NCBI GenBank assembly: GCA_003427395.1
Contig: BFEA01000206.1
Span: 1,220,722-1,275,424, forward strand
From: Chara braunii
Lineage: Eukaryota > Streptophyta > Charophyceae > Charales > Characeae
Length of the DNA: 54,703 nt
Direction: 5' to 3'
Positions 10,581-21,816 of the stretch are shown here, in pieces. The position numbers and the translations under genes were made by a program. The notes under the pieces are model-generated. The model was given only the letters and a program-made list of their open reading frames with translations. It had not been told where the DNA came from and ran no database searches. The first letter of the stretch is position 1. Each line of letters starts with the position of its first letter.

Positions 10581-11887
10581 TATGTAAAGAAGGGTAAAAG
10601 GGTAATAATGCAAAACTGAAACGAACTATGTGATTTGAAAAGGAACGCGAGGATAAGCGAGGGATATTATTGTGCTCAGTTGTGTGTTTTTTTGGTAGCT
10701 TTTGGGATATTTTTTTATTAGCTTAGTCGCTTTAGATGCACGCTGTGTTGGAGCTGTAGGCGTGTACGATGGATGATGAGAGGAAAAGTTGTTATGAGAT
10801 AAAATTGAGCTTAATAGAAGTTAGGACTAATGGAAGTTCACAATACTTTCTTCAAAAGAAGGATCGTGTAGACTATTTTCACTTCTAACTGTCAAGTGAG
10901 TGTCGAAAGTCAGTCTCAAGTATAGTTATACTTTGCTTTCACATTTTCATCTTTGTATAAATTTTTGCAACCTCTTTGTCCTATGGAAACAACTGCTAAA
11001 AGTTTTACAAATCAGAAAGAGATAGTCATTTTTGACTCATAAAAGTAATGGGAAAATATTTTTCATACGTGAAGCGCAACCAAAATTTTATGAAAATTTG
11101 AGAGTTACATTATTTTCTACTAGGAAAAATTTTGCAGCCCACTCTGTTTATGAAAAATGCTGCCAAAACTTTCAATAACTTATGATACAAATTAGAAGAA
11201 GGTGGGGGACAAGTTAGTAGAGGAGTTAGGCTATGAAATGAAGAATGTCATTCGTTTGTTTTAAATATAGTATTGTTTTTTTTTTTTTTTTTTCTGCATT
11301 GTGATACAAGTTTACGCATTTGATTGAAGGCTCGATTCATTCGGCCGGAGTCTACAAAAGATCACTCTTTTATTATCCTTTGATAACAGACCGATTTACG
11401 AGGGAACTGACATGCTTCTGCATCTCAACCGAATACCTTAGTCTTTGTGGGTTTTTCATGTTTCATGGGATTTTTACAAAAAAAAAATTCTTAATGGTCA
11501 TTTTTAAAGATTTAGTAACTTTATGGTCATTTTTAAAGATCGAATACCTTTATTATAGGATGATGGAAAATGGTTACAGCTTGTGTATATACGACGAGGT
11601 ATGAGTCGTAGAGAATGATAAAGTTGCATTATGTTGCATGTGCGATGTTGTTGTTTAAACTTTGTGTGATCGCAGGTATGAGTGAAAGACTCTTAATTGA
11701 GTCTAGATGATTGTCTGTATGTTGCGTAAATGTCGATGGACAGTCCACAATATGTTTTTAAGAGTGATTGTACAATGTCACGCAACCTTTTTGACTGAGT
11801 GATTGAACCACTTTATTTTCGTGTAGTCATTATGACCAAGTGAACATGCACATGCATAGTTCTCACGATACCTGTGACAATGTACAC
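10581..11887. other. No gene recognised
   Basis: AT-rich. A short tandem duplication of ATGGTCATTTTTAAAGAT lies at about 11493 and 11522. A T run lies at 11278-11293. Confidence 0.5.
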
Positions 11888-12189
11888 ACTTGATATTACT
11901 ATTTGAATGAATTGGTACGACGTTGGTCATGAACGTGAAATTCGAGTTCCTTATCCAATACATTCTAGGTTTCAACTCATCACAAAAGAGTTTCCCCTAT
12001 GCGTTCAGCATTCACGCCCTGTCCGCTATGACGCTCCGCCTGAGGGACAGAGATGCCGCAAGGGCTGAAAGACTTATCCTTCAACCGTTTAATATCATGA
12101 AGAAAACGTTCATCAGGAGACTTCCTCTTCGGTACTTGAATCTCATGCGCAATGCTGAAGCCCGCGGAGGGTCGAGCGATTGTAGGTAA
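11888..12189 (+). pseudogene. Unnamed conserved ORF, copy 1 (related to 43701-43945)
   Basis: Seen: an 88-codon open frame from 11923. Residues 22-55 (KSFPYA... to RLILQP) align without gaps to residues 28-61 of a minus-strand frame at 43928-43701 (KSFPYA... to RLILHP). By eye, 18 of 34 positions are identical, and several others are conservative (R/K, E/Q, A/V). DNA similarity starts about 35 bp upstream of the ATG (CTATTTGAAT..ATTGGT..ACGTTGGTC) and fades after the RLIL block. I do not recognise the family. Inference: two decayed copies of a protein carried by a mobile element. Both look truncated and no catalytic motif is visible. Confidence 0.4.
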
Positions 12190-13033
12190 CGAGTGAAGCC
12201 TCACCATGACAGTTGACTGCGAGAGTTCACATAACTAAGAATTATGATATCTCTCTCGCGTCAACTTCTCTTAAGCATTTTCATACATGGAATGCAACTG
12301 AAGTCTCACGGAGAATAAGTTATATGTCAGTTCACCCGTAAAAGGGATTGTGCACGAATTAACCATTTTCTTGCACACAGTTGTCCTTGTCAGCGCAAAT
12401 ACGTGTTTAGCATAGGCCAATGCATATGAATATTTGCACATTCACGCACGCACGAGCGTTTGATTTTTTTTTGTTTTATTTATTGTGGTGGAACGATAAA
12501 CGTTACGGGTAGAAGGGTTTGCGTGTTGTTGGTGGTGCGCCAAACAACTCACCATCACTCCAATTTTCCGTCTACCCTCAGTGCCATCTTATCAAACCCC
12601 ACTTTGGGGCACAACAGGGTGCAGAAGATTTCGAGACGCTCTGTTGGCTTCGACGCTCGTTAAAGGACTAACCCTTTGGCGCGTGCATCAACCAACCCCT
12701 GAGCGTCGGATGCGATTCCATGATTCAAAAGGGACTGCATGTTCATGGGCAGTACATAGTACTCCATCACCGCAACAATTTGCGTATTCGTAAATGGCTA
12801 AATCAATATGACAAAAACTCGTGCAGTGACGACCATTTATGTAGAGTCTCTTGCGCGACGTCTGTGCAATCTAGCACGAGAACAGTTACGGGTCGAGAGG
12901 AAAAATGAACTACATGCGATTTGCATTTAGACATGAGTCTTCGTTGAGAAGTGTATCGTGTGGTTAGACTGGTCGTCCTGGTCAACTGATGTAGGATCGC
13001 GTTCGAGAGATCGACACATCGGACAATGATTTG
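12190..13033. other. No gene recognised
   Basis: Mixed composition with several short overlapping frames and no domain. Ends at the target duplication of the next element. Confidence 0.5.
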
Positions 13034-13041
13034 GGCATGGG

Positions 13042-13389
13042 CTATGTAGCACACCAAACATGTTCGGAACTTTTCCAAATGTCCGAACATGTTCGGGTGT
13101 TCAGCCGAACGCCACCCGAACATGTTTGGCCGAACATATTCAAAAAAAAAAAAAAAAAAAAAAGTTCTGGTTTTTGATTTTTAACTCAAGTTTGGTTACG
13201 AATTTAACCATACCTCCAAGGCAAAAGTTGTTTTTATTATTAATTTACATAACATATATTGTTTTTAGAGTTTTAGGAGAACTTTTTTTTTTTTTTTTTA
13301 AATATTTTTTTGTTCGGGTTCGGAGAGTTTCGGTGCTCGTTCGTGTTCGGTCCCGAACGGTGACCGAACCCGAACACGATGCTACACAG
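13042..13389 (+). mobile_element. hAT-like MITE with CCGAAC subterminal motifs
   Basis: Seen: a 348-bp element. Terminal inverted repeats are CTATGTAGCA (left) and, inward from the right, CTGTGTAGCA. Flanks are GGCATGGG (13034-13041) and GGCATGGA (13390-13397), an 8-bp duplication with one mismatch. Subterminal blocks carry many GTTCGG/CCGAAC units: about 13070-13135 on the left and 13313-13375 on the right. The interior has the shared core TACATAACATATA, then TTTTTAGAG, then a T run. No ORF of note. Inference: non-autonomous member of the same group as 2958-3186. Confidence 0.75.
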
Positions 13390-13483
13390 GGCATGGATTC
13401 AATTCAAGCATTAACTTCGGGTACCCCTTATGCTACAGCGAATGAGAAATGCCCTCGGTTGGGCCTCCTCTGCAATTGCATAT

Positions 13484-13742
13484 GAAAAACCTTCGCATGT
13501 GGTCCGGTAGCTCGACGGGGATACGCCCACCTAAGGGATGGTGACAACTCCGGCGGGCGAAAGTAAGTTGTGCCTCACGTGACCCTGTCTTGTCGTAAGG
13601 GCTCGCGAGAGGTACGGTTCACGCACTCGGTTGGAGCAACGAAGACTTTCCGCATGACTTCCTCGACAAGTCCTGCGAAATCTTACATGACGCGGCCGGG
13701 AGGGTCCCCCTGCGGGACTGATGCGCTCGACAACGATCATCT
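13484..13742 (+). repeat. Family A dispersed GC-rich repeat, copy A1
   Basis: Order of landmarks: AAAACCTTCGCATGTGG; GGTAGCTCGACGGGGATACG; CCACCTAAGGGATGGTGACA; GTTGTGCCTC; CTTGTCGTAAGG; GCGAGAGGTACGG; GGGAGGGTCCCCCTGCGGGA; GATGCGCTCGACAACG. The same order is found in six other places in this window. The CTAAGGG..GGTGACAA..CCC(CTTAG) part can fold as a short hairpin. The GGTAGCTC..GG word resembles a pol III box A (a perfect match in copy A5). Whether this is a SINE or part of an LTR-type element is undecided. No target duplication was found. Confidence 0.65.
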
Positions 13743-13909
13743 TACCTGATTTATAAAAATTTGAATCCTTCTTCATTATTTTTTTTCTTTTCTTTCTTTA
13801 TCTATGTTCATCTTAGATCATGAAAGGTATGTTGCATAATTTGTTTGTTTATTTACTAGTTGGACGGGTATCTTTACGATACGAAGGCGAGATTGTCATC
13901 CATCAATAA

Positions 13910-14167
13910 TCAAAAGTCTCCTACCGCCTTGCAACCCTCACAAATCTTATGCGCTAGGCATACAACATCGGAGAGCATCCTACCACACGCGAGGTCGTCC
14001 AAGGTAAAAAAATAACCCTTATAGATGAGGGTCATACAATACTTGTGTGTCGTACACAACCATAAATCTTCAAACGGTCGCTTGCTTATGGAAATACATA
14101 AAGCACCATCATTATGACCGATTACGTGTTCATGTATGGTTGAACATAATGATATTGTCTGTATCAT
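13910..14167 (-). other. Unassigned 85-codon open frame
   Basis: Minus-strand frame with clustered Cys and His, including HEHVIGH near residue 12 and HKICEGCKAVGDF at the end. The arrangement recalls the zinc-binding domain of Ty3-type integrases. The spacing between the His pair and the Cys pair is too long for a good match, so no family is assigned. Confidence 0.2.
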
Positions 14168-14617
14168 ATTATTGCGTTTTACAAAGCCAAGTGATTTCTG
14201 TCTCGTGATTTTCCCACTAACTTAAAATATGTGTTTAAGAGAAATCGAAAACTGACTAGGCATAAAACTATGTTATTTCTTTATAGGGGTAACTATAAAG
14301 GAGTTACAAAAACGAGTTATAATTGCACTATGCCCGAACTGCAATTTGAAACTGTATCTTGGTCCATAGCGCAATTGTAACTTGTTTTTGTGACTCCCTT
14401 GTAATTTTTCATTCTTTATATTATTTTTATGTTAGTCGTGTGATTATACCTTTTGTTCTAGTGGATCAGTGTAGAGCCGTACTTGGGAGATCAACGTCTA
14501 AGCATCTGTTTTGCGTGCGGATTCGTTTTGGGCATTAACTGCGCACAACTCCCTATGCTACAACATACGAGCAACACCCACGGCTAGTCCATCTATGTGA
14601 TTGCTTGTAAGAAGACA

Positions 14618-14858
14618 TGTAGGTCCGTAGTTCGGTGGTGATACGCTCACCTAAGGGATAGTGAAAATTTTTATTGTTGAAGGTTAGTTGTACCTTTCGA
14701 GATCCTATCCTGTCGTACATACTCGAGAGAGGTATAGCTGACACTAATTCAGAGTGACATAGCTGCTTCCTTCGGTTTTGCGTCGTACTTTCTGCGAATT
14801 TCGCATGACAACGTAAGAGGATCCCCTTTGTGGAATGATGCGTTCAACAGCGAGGCAG
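14618..14858 (+). repeat. Family A repeat, copy A2
   Basis: Diverged copy: GTAGTTCGGTGGTGATACG, CACCTAAGGGATAGTG, GTTGTACCTTTCGAG, CCTGTCGTACAT, GAGAGAGGTATAGCTG, AGGATCCCCTTTGTGGAA, GATGCGTTCAACAGCG. It faces copy A3 tail to tail with about 75 bp between, forming a long inverted repeat. Confidence 0.6.
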
Positions 14859-14935
14859 CAAAAACATTTTTTTATCTCTCTGTTTCTTTTACTTTCTGTT
14901 GAATGGCAATAACAACGAGGGTGGGGGGGCCAACA

Positions 14936-15168
14936 ATATCGAGCACGTTGATCCCTTGATGCAAGGGACCCTTGCGGTCGTGTTAGGAAAGAGCATTTCC
15001 TCTCGTTGAACGTGGCCAACAACGGTGTTTCTTTGGCCGTGCGCACCAGTTATAGTTCATGCACTAGCCTACCACAGGGCATGGTTCCACATGGTACAAG
15101 GGGTTGCCACCACCCTTAGGCAGGCGTATCCCTGCTGAGCTACCGGTCTACGGTACGAAAGGTTTTAA
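14936..15168 (-). repeat. Family A repeat, copy A3 (inverted partner of A2)
   Basis: Read on the minus strand: CCGGTAGCTCAGCAGGGATA, CGCCTGCCTAAGGGTGGTGG, CAACCCCTTG, ACACGACCGCAAGGGTCCCT, GTGCTCGATATTG. The middle part between about 14990 and 15090 is diverged. The 100-codon frame on the same strand is not supported as a gene. Confidence 0.55.
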
Positions 15169-16814
15169 TATACAATCGTAGAGGTGGGTCGCTCGAGAGC
15201 TTTACTCATTTTCTTGTTGCAGCATAAGAACACACATAGTAATATGCTTTAGTACGGACCGTTGCAAGCGTCAGTCAACGGGGCGCTGATCTCCCGACCG
15301 ACTAGTGGTTTGGGTCAAACTTTTTCAGAAGCACTGTCGCGTCGTTATGAGAGAAAAATACAGAATAAATTCAATATTGTCTTAAAGAGATAATTTCAAT
15401 CATAAACTCATATTTTTTTGCGCCTTATCCTATCTACTGGAATCGAGTGGATCATATTATAAGAAATGAGGCTCGACATTGTGGGTAATATACTTTTTAT
15501 ACACATGGCCGAATTCTTTATGAGGTCAGATTATGATGATGACTTTTGACGTCAAAACCTTTGTGAACAGAATGAACTTTACCTTGAGAATGAATAGACG
15601 AAGTCTTGCAAGTCCTAATCGCTAAGACTGCTTTCATAGTTCGAGCGTCCTTATTTCTTTTGTGATAATCATGAAAGATTTATAAGGGTGAGTTTTTATG
15701 CGATACGTAAGGTGTCGAACCCACAACGGACGACAACTTCTCTATCCCTGACACACCAGTCCAACTTACGAATTTAATATGTACTATCCTAAACTTCTAT
15801 TGTAAATAACTATGCATAATATCTGGGGTATTGTTTGGGTGATACAGCCTCACTTTGAAAATTGCCAAAAACTTCTAGATGAAGATAGCGCGTTTGTACA
15901 CTGCTACACTTTTGACGGACAATGTGACTCTATACACACAATTACTGCATTACGCAAAAATCACATTTATGCAAACAAGATATACAACATGCATTGACGT
16001 CGTCAACCTCTATCTTCGAAAATGACAGGACCTCTCATTCCCACAACTTTTCAGACAGACCAACGCTTTCTAAGTAGCCAGTCGCCCAACCCTCTCACTC
16101 AAAATGACATTTTAACTTAGGATTTCTCAGGCATTGATGCAGAGGGGGCCACAATCTACAAAGTCTATATTTAGGCAAACTTTTGAGTCGTAAGTGAGAG
16201 TTGAATCAATTTAACCAACTTGTCATTCAGAGACAAAAATTACAATTTGTTTACTGAATATTTCTTATTCACCCTTCTAATTCTCGATGCACCTGTATAC
16301 ATGCACATGCAAAAAAAATATTGACATCCCGTTTTCTCTTAGTCTTGTTCCTCTTTTACTATGGTCTAAGTCTATCCATGCCTTATTTTAGTTACATCAA
16401 TAACTCAACTTATTTTTTATCTTTATTTATGGTTTACTTCCTAAATGAATGAATGTTTTCTTTCTTTGAATTGGTACCATCTTTTGCTATATTTTTTTCC
16501 CCTCACTTCCTAAGTATTAACTCTAGTTGTTTTTAATAGGGTCAGACATAATAGAATGCATGTAACAAATTAATTGTTCGTCGGATCAGATGCTTGAACC
16601 GATATTATGGTTGTTTCTCCTTTTCTTGTTTTGTCTCCTATTTGTCTTTCGATTCTTTAATAATTTTACAACTCTTTTATGACCATGCATTCATCCACGG
16701 TGAGATGAAATTTTCATCCCACTTAAACTCATTGGGAGAAGACTCACTAGTTTAGACTTTCTCTAGTCTTCTTTCTACTAACTATTCAATATCTTAAGGT
16801 CTTTTATAATTATT
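15169..16814. other. AT-rich DNA, no gene recognised
   Basis: Includes a 61-codon open frame (15812-15997) without any recognisable domain. Otherwise unstructured. Confidence 0.5.
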
Positions 16815-17094
16815 GTTAACCGAGGCTGCCCGAGTGCCCCGGGACTACTTGCCCGGTCGGGCAAAAAAAACAAACAATTAAAAAAAAATAACTTTATTTT
16901 TTTTAATATTTTTTTTGGCAAATAATTTCAATGTGACCATGAGACAAAAATTGTTCACTTCATTGTTTTGTATAACATAGTTTTTTTTCAGATTTTTTTT
17001 TTTTTTTTGCCTGGACTTATTGTGACCCTTGCACAATCGAGCTGCTCAGGTAAATAAGACCACATTGGATTCCCAACTGGTAGTTGAATTGCTA
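16815..17094 (+). mobile_element. Family-B-like hAT element, ends uncertain
   Basis: Left GC-rich end: GTTAACCGAGG, CTGCCCGAGTGCCCCGGG, GCCCGGTCGGGC. Core: TTTCAATGTGACCATGAG, TATAACATAG, TTTTTCAGA and a T run. Right end: TTCCCAACTGGTAGTTG. The architecture matches 2958-3186 and 320-459, but I could not find a matching 8-bp flank, so the exact ends are not fixed. Confidence 0.5.
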
Positions 17095-17310
17095 ACTAAA
17101 ATATGCTCATAGCAAAGAGAGCCAATTAACGAAGACCTCAAATTTCAGACAACTTCTCATGTTATTTATAACAAAAACCAAATGTCATTTTAGCCAAATA
17201 TGTCACTTATTCATACAGTGGTCCGTGTCCACTAACCTAGTTTTCTCCTAGTATGAGAGACACAACTGAAATCATATTAACTACCTAAAAAAACAAAATT
17301 GAAAATAAAA

Positions 17311-17539
17311 CTAGGCTTTCAGAGTGGTCCGTGTCCACTTCCATGACCAGGCGAAAAAAAAATAAAATGGTAATAGTTTTTGAGGTGATCTAGAGACAAA
17401 AATTATTTAGTTTATTTTTTTTAATTACTTTTTTTTTTTTTTTTTTTTTTTGGGGGGGGGGGGGGGACTTACTTGACCCTTGCACAACCGCGTAACCAAG
17501 GCAAACAAGGTGACCCGGATGTCCTGACCGGGAATATAG
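17311..17539 (+). mobile_element. Family-B-like hAT element with T27-G run
   Basis: Starts CTAGGCTTTCAGAGTGG and ends CCTGACCGGGAATATAG (inward CTATATTCCCGG). Core: GAGGTGATCTAGAGACAAAA, then an unusual T run running straight into about 16 G (17430-17466). The flanks AAATAAAA and AAAAAAAA match 7 of 8 but are low complexity. GTGGTCCGTGTCCAC occurs both at its left end and at 17219, where it may mark a second broken element. Confidence 0.5.
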
Positions 17540-18152
17540 AAAAAAAACTACAAACCACTAAGACAAAAATGTATTTTCATAAAATTTTGCCAACATTCAA
17601 ATTTCGTAAAATCTTCATAAATTAAAAAAATCTCATCAGAGGAAATTCCAATGGCCCCAATGATACCAAATTTGGCACACAACAACCTTAAACCAAAACA
17701 AAATCAAACAAAAAAAAAATACACATAAAAGTTCGACCTCAAACCCTAATTTCATATTGGACCCATTAGTCAAGAGTTGAAGATGAGGTTCCTTGTTAGC
17801 CACTTGTGATAGCAAACGGGCATTCCCATATCTACAATCTCAACAACTTTTGGTGCATCAGAAACTTCAAATTATTAAGCACAATAAACAGGTTACTATC
17901 AGACTTACATCTCATTATGCTTTATTTGGAATATCACTAGGTATCTTGAAGTTCATCATGGTGGTCGGGCTACTTTGCCAATGACGAAGTGCACGAAGAT
18001 CGAAGACCGTGAAGTTTGACGAAGGAGGGTTGACGTGGCAGCAAGACCCCTGAAGTGGTCCGCATATCCTTGCGAAGAACTGATCAACTATCATTCTCGA
18101 TATTACCATATTTGTATTAGCCAATGCGTCATGTTAGGAAATTAACCATGGG

Positions 18153-18310
18153 ATGGAAATCGGTTGGGTGGAGAGAATCGAAGGCTTGATGATAGGAGGA
18201 ATGACGACTAGAGATACGACGACCGGAGATATGATGACCGGAGGGACCGAGGGAGGTATTAAGCACCGACGTGCTTTGTGTGTAGGGAACCGGTGTCAGG
18301 ACAAAAGCTG
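18153..18310 (+). pseudogene. Ty3/gypsy-type gag relic (Arg/Asp-rich tail and zinc-knuckle remnant)
   Basis: Seen in the frame that includes 18188: repeated DDRR/YDDRR units broken by single stops, followed by APTCFVCREP (CFVC at 18272-18283). Known: retrotransposon Gag proteins often end with a basic, Asp/Arg/Gly-rich stretch and a CX2CX4HX4C knuckle. Here only the first Cys pair survives and the His/Cys half is lost. A protease-like block in another frame starts 245 bp downstream, a spacing that fits gag-pol order. Decayed and frameshifted. I infer Ty3 type rather than Ty1 from that neighbour. Confidence 0.45.
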
Positions 18311-18581
18311 TGGCAAGGGAATCTGTTCTATATTTTCAATATGAGGCTTTATCCGGTCTTCGGTATTAATTTTGTTTAAGAGGTTTGCCTTGAAGAGTTC
18401 AAGGTGTTGCCAAATCATTTGAGACTCAACCATTGATTAAGTAGACAAAATTATGTTTCCTTGTACGGATCACTAATGTCGACAAAAACGAAAGTAAGGA
18501 TTGGTGATATGGCTAATCATTCTTTGTGTTGACTACGGCCTCAGAGACAGACGATCGTGAAAATATTAGATTCATATTTGT

Positions 18582-18909
18582 CATGGCAACCGGGCTGACG
18601 TCTGGACCGGAATCCAAACGGTCCGATTATCTGGGTATGGGTCTGGTGTCTGGTCCGACATGTCCGGATTGGGCTCAATTTCGAAAAAATCATTTTTTTA
18701 TGGGGAGCGCCGCATGACGTCTTTTGGGTCCTAGGCCGCCCCCCAAAAATGCCCCTGATACTTTTTGGCTGTTTCAGGGCCTACCAGACGCCGCCAGACG
18801 TCTCCAACAATTCCCTCTGCTGTTGTACTACGTTGGAAGTTCATCGGATGAGGACGAGCCCGATTCCGGAAATGAAGCACTGGTTGCAATGCGTCACTGA
18901 ACACCAAGC

Positions 18910-18969
<60 letters not shown>

Positions 18970-19569
18970 NAGAGAGAGAGAGAGATGATTATGGTCAGAT
19001 CCAAGATTCTGTTTTACATCTGTTCCTGACCAGATCTCAGATATGTTCTCACTCATATATGAATATCAGCGGTCACCGTGGGTCTGGTCCTTGGCCTCTA
19101 CAACATTCTGGGCTTGAAAAAGAAAAAAAACTCAAAAAAGTTAAAATTTTTAATTTTCATATAAATATGAATTAGAAAGTCTAACTTCAAAGTTCGAAGT
19201 TATGTTTCTTTGTGATTTTCGTATTCTTTTATGAAGTGACTAGGGATTGGTCTGTTGAGAACTGGTTTGAACTTTCTAGTGTTGTGTGAGCCTTTATGAA
19301 TATCTGTGACAGTATGAAGCTGTCAAGTTGTGAATAGTGAAAGACAGTACGTTGTGTTTAGTACTGTTTATTAACTTTATTATTATTATTTTTTTTTCCA
19401 ATCTGGACATTTTTAGTGTCTGTTGTACTGGTCCGGACGCTCCGGGTCCAGTCCTGGCCGGTTGTCCGGTTGTCCAGTGCTTCACGGATTATCGGAAGTT
19501 TGGACCAGTCCAGACAAATGTTTGGGTCTCTGTCCAGACATGTCCGGGTTCGGGTCTTCACTTGCTATA
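18582..19569 (+). mobile_element. hAT-like element, 988 bp, perfect 8-bp target duplication
   Basis: Seen: starts CATGGCAACC and ends CTTGCTATA (inward TATAGCAAG). Flanks are ATATTTGT at 18574-18581 and ATATTTGT at 19570-19577. Subterminal blocks are rich in GTCCGG/CCGGAC and GTCCAGA/TCTGGAC units: 18598-18675 on the left and 19430-19555 on the right. The interior holds a (GA)n microsatellite (18911-18985, with one N) and AT-rich DNA. No transposase. It interrupts a gag/protease-like relic, so it is younger than that retrotransposon. Confidence 0.8.
18911..18985. repeat. (GA)n microsatellite with one N
   Basis: About 75 bp of AG repeat, with the ambiguous base at 18970. Confidence 0.9.
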
Positions 19570-19675
19570 ATATTTGTTTTACTAAATGATTTTGAAAGGA
19601 AAAGAAAGCGACCGTATTGCGTTGATGGCCGCAACACAAAAGGTGCGGAGATTCAAATTTGTTTATTTGTGAAGT

Positions 19676-19765
19676 TGTCCCGCCAGGACCTGAACCGACG
19701 TTGGTAGGTTGAAGGGCCTACGTCTTACCCCATCGGGTTGGGCGCGCGTCACTCAAGGGATCGGC
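19676..19765 (-). repeat. tRNA-like sequence on the minus strand (pseudo-tRNA or SINE)
   Basis: Read on the minus strand: GCGCCCAACCCGATGGGG (D-arm-like), GTAAGACG, GTAGG-CCCTTCAA-CCTAC (5-bp anticodon-type stem with an 8-nt loop), and GTCGGTTCAGGTCC (box B-like with one mismatch). The 3' side CGGGAC has no complementary 5' acceptor strand, so it is not a functional tRNA gene. Confidence 0.4.
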
Positions 19766-19769
19766 GATC

Positions 19770-20035
19770 GACTGGTTAAGTGATGGGGGAAGGCGGAAGC
19801 CTGCTTTGCCGTGTGTTGGATGCCTACACTAGGCATAACTCTTCATAATGAAGAGCTTCTCCTGTTCAGCGTGAAACAAGAGCTAGCCCAATAGGTTGAA
19901 GTACCAAACTCTCACCCGATAAATACCAAGATCGAGCTCAATACCTCGCTACTTGGGTCGTTCCTTAAGGAGCAGCCCAGTTGGAAAAATGAAGGGGCGC
20001 AGTTGATTCGGACCTCGTGATAATCGAGATTACAT
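19770..20035. other. No gene recognised
   Basis: Mixed composition; no motif found. Confidence 0.4.
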
Positions 20036-20272
20036 TGTTGAGCACATCGGCCCCGCGCATGGAGGGACCCTCCCGGTCGAGTCATGCAGGAGTTGGTCTT
20101 ACTCATCTCGATACACATGGAGCTTCCGCAAGCAGCTCCGACCGAGTGCGCCAACCATACCTCTCGTGATCCCCCACGACAGGATAGAGCCAACGCGAGG
20201 TACAACTTACCTCCACCTGCGAGAGCTGTCACCTCCCTTCGGTGGGCGCATCCCCGCCTAGGTTCATCCCAC
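20036..20272 (-). repeat. Family A repeat, copy A4
   Basis: Read on the minus strand: CTAGGCGGGGATGCGCCCAC, GGAGGTAAGTTGTACCTCGC, CCTGTCGTGGGG, CACGAGAGGTATGGTTGGCG, CACTCGGTCGGAGC, CGGGAGGGTCCCTCCATGCG, GATGTGCTCAACA. A well-preserved copy. The 106- and 78-codon frames here follow the repeat and are not called. Confidence 0.65.
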
Positions 20273-21790
20273 TACCTTTACTCCCACTATTTCCTCTCCG
20301 TATGCATTCCCGACCTGTAGCGCTCGAACTCTATGCCATGCATCAACGCCGACTGTGAACTTCTGCTATCGTGCGGGGACTCCCAGGAGATCTGGCTACT
20401 TGGCGATTCAACTAGTCAACCCCCTTCGTGTTGTGCAGTCCTTCGACAACCCGTTCATTGCAGTGCGCGGTCCTACAGTCGTGTGAGCTCGTCAACCTTC
20501 AGGCAAATCTGATGGAGCTTCGTAGGAAGCCAACTACCAACTCACTCCATTGCTCTTTCGCCTCTATACGTAAGCCGGACAGACGATCTGCACGTAACAG
20601 CGACACTCCGGTCCTCCTCCAAGTGTCCTATGGCCTGCTCCGCCTTCCGGGGCCCCAACGGCCAACTCCCATTCAGACGGTTGGTCACTCAGACGGTCGG
20701 TCGCGACGAGCCCTGCTGCATAGCCTATCGTGGGCCTTGGTGGGCTAGGCCTGACGCTTCTCTCTGCGGTGGTAGCAAATATTCATAAGACAACTTTGAA
20801 GATCGAAGTGGGAAAAGGGCTCTGTACCGCTGCCCCCAAGCATTGTCTGCCATCTTTTGCGTTCCAACGGGCACGCTCACTCTTAAACCATTCACAACAG
20901 ATCACGACGACAGGCTGGGCACCCATAACGGACCCTCGCTAACCAAGTCCCCTCCGTCTCGTCGGACAACCACCCACCGGCTCACATGCACGTTGAACTC
21001 CTCAATTCATGTGCTCAATGACGATTGAATAGAGGAATTTTCACTATCACCCCGATACGCCGGAATCGGAACGGCTTAGTAAAAAAGGTGCGTACGAAAG
21101 GTACTCGACCGCCGTGACGACCTCTAAATCCAGCGTCATGTCTAGGTCAAGGAACGCCGGGGAAAAATAATACTATAACAAATAATAAAATATTTTAGAA
21201 CTTTCTAATCGTCAAAATATGACGAACGAGGAAAAATAAACCGCTAGTACCGCTCCGGCGCCGTTGACACCAAAATCAAGGGGGATAGCCCCTCCGGGCC
21301 CTCAACCCCTTGACTTCGTCTCGTTGTTTCGATACTCCTTCACCGCCGCTTGCTGGTTTTGATCTCTAAATCTTGTAGATGAAAGTCCAACACTGTAACC
21401 AATAGCGTTAGGCCCAAGGTTGAGTCTAGTTTTGACAGTCACCTAAATAAACGAATATTGAGTGACGCGTAGGTCTATCGAAATGTTTTCAAAAATCACA
21501 TTATTGTTGATGCCGTCCTCCGCATGTACTCAAATATCACAGGCAAGCGCACAAATCCAAAGACAAAGTCTTTTAATCCTAATTTAATCAGAAATAAAAA
21601 TTTGGCCGGCAACTACGCAGGTTTTTCGCTCATCAACAAAAGAGGAGATTACGCACGCCTTAAGTCTGCGCGCCCACACACCCTCTACTTTAGTCAACCA
21701 TCCGGTCAACGTAAACCACAAACATTGCCGTGACTCGTACGGTATACTCAAGTTTCGAACTAAACTTATTTTTCTGTCACTTGCAAAAAC
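20273..21790. other. Relatively C-rich DNA, no gene recognised
   Basis: Open frames of 106 codons (20428-20748) and 91 codons (21859-21584, minus) show no domain. The minus frame overlaps the family D palindrome at 21799. Confidence 0.4.
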
Positions 21791-21798
21791 CAGGATGG

Positions 21799-21816
21799 AT
21801 ACCCTTGTAAGGGTAT
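21799..21816. repeat. Family D inverted repeat, copy 2
   Basis: ATACCCTT-GT-AAGGGTAT, followed by TCACGCTGACAACG. A related half site (AAGGGTACTCGCCGTCAAC) lies at about 23868. Confidence 0.5.

Larger units (their letters stand above)
18526..19650 (+). pseudogene. Protease-like retrotransposon relic split by a hAT-like insertion
   Basis: The left part (18526-18581) contains LTTASETDD, which aligns by shape with the DTGSE active-site block of Ty3 aspartic proteases; the catalytic Asp is replaced. The right part (19570-19650) continues in the same frame if the intervening 988-bp element and one copy of its 8-bp duplication are ignored. It carries VDGRNTKGAEIQI, which resembles the later protease strand. 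The relic ends near 19665, where a tRNA-like minus-strand sequence begins. Confidence is moderate because the motif is degenerate. Confidence 0.35.

Noticed and set aside
13910-14167. Integrase zinc-binding domain (HHCC)
   Set aside because: His and Cys pairs are present but the spacing does not fit the family.
19676-19765. Functional tRNA gene on the minus strand
   Set aside because: 8-nt anticodon-type loop, box B mismatch and unpaired acceptor end.
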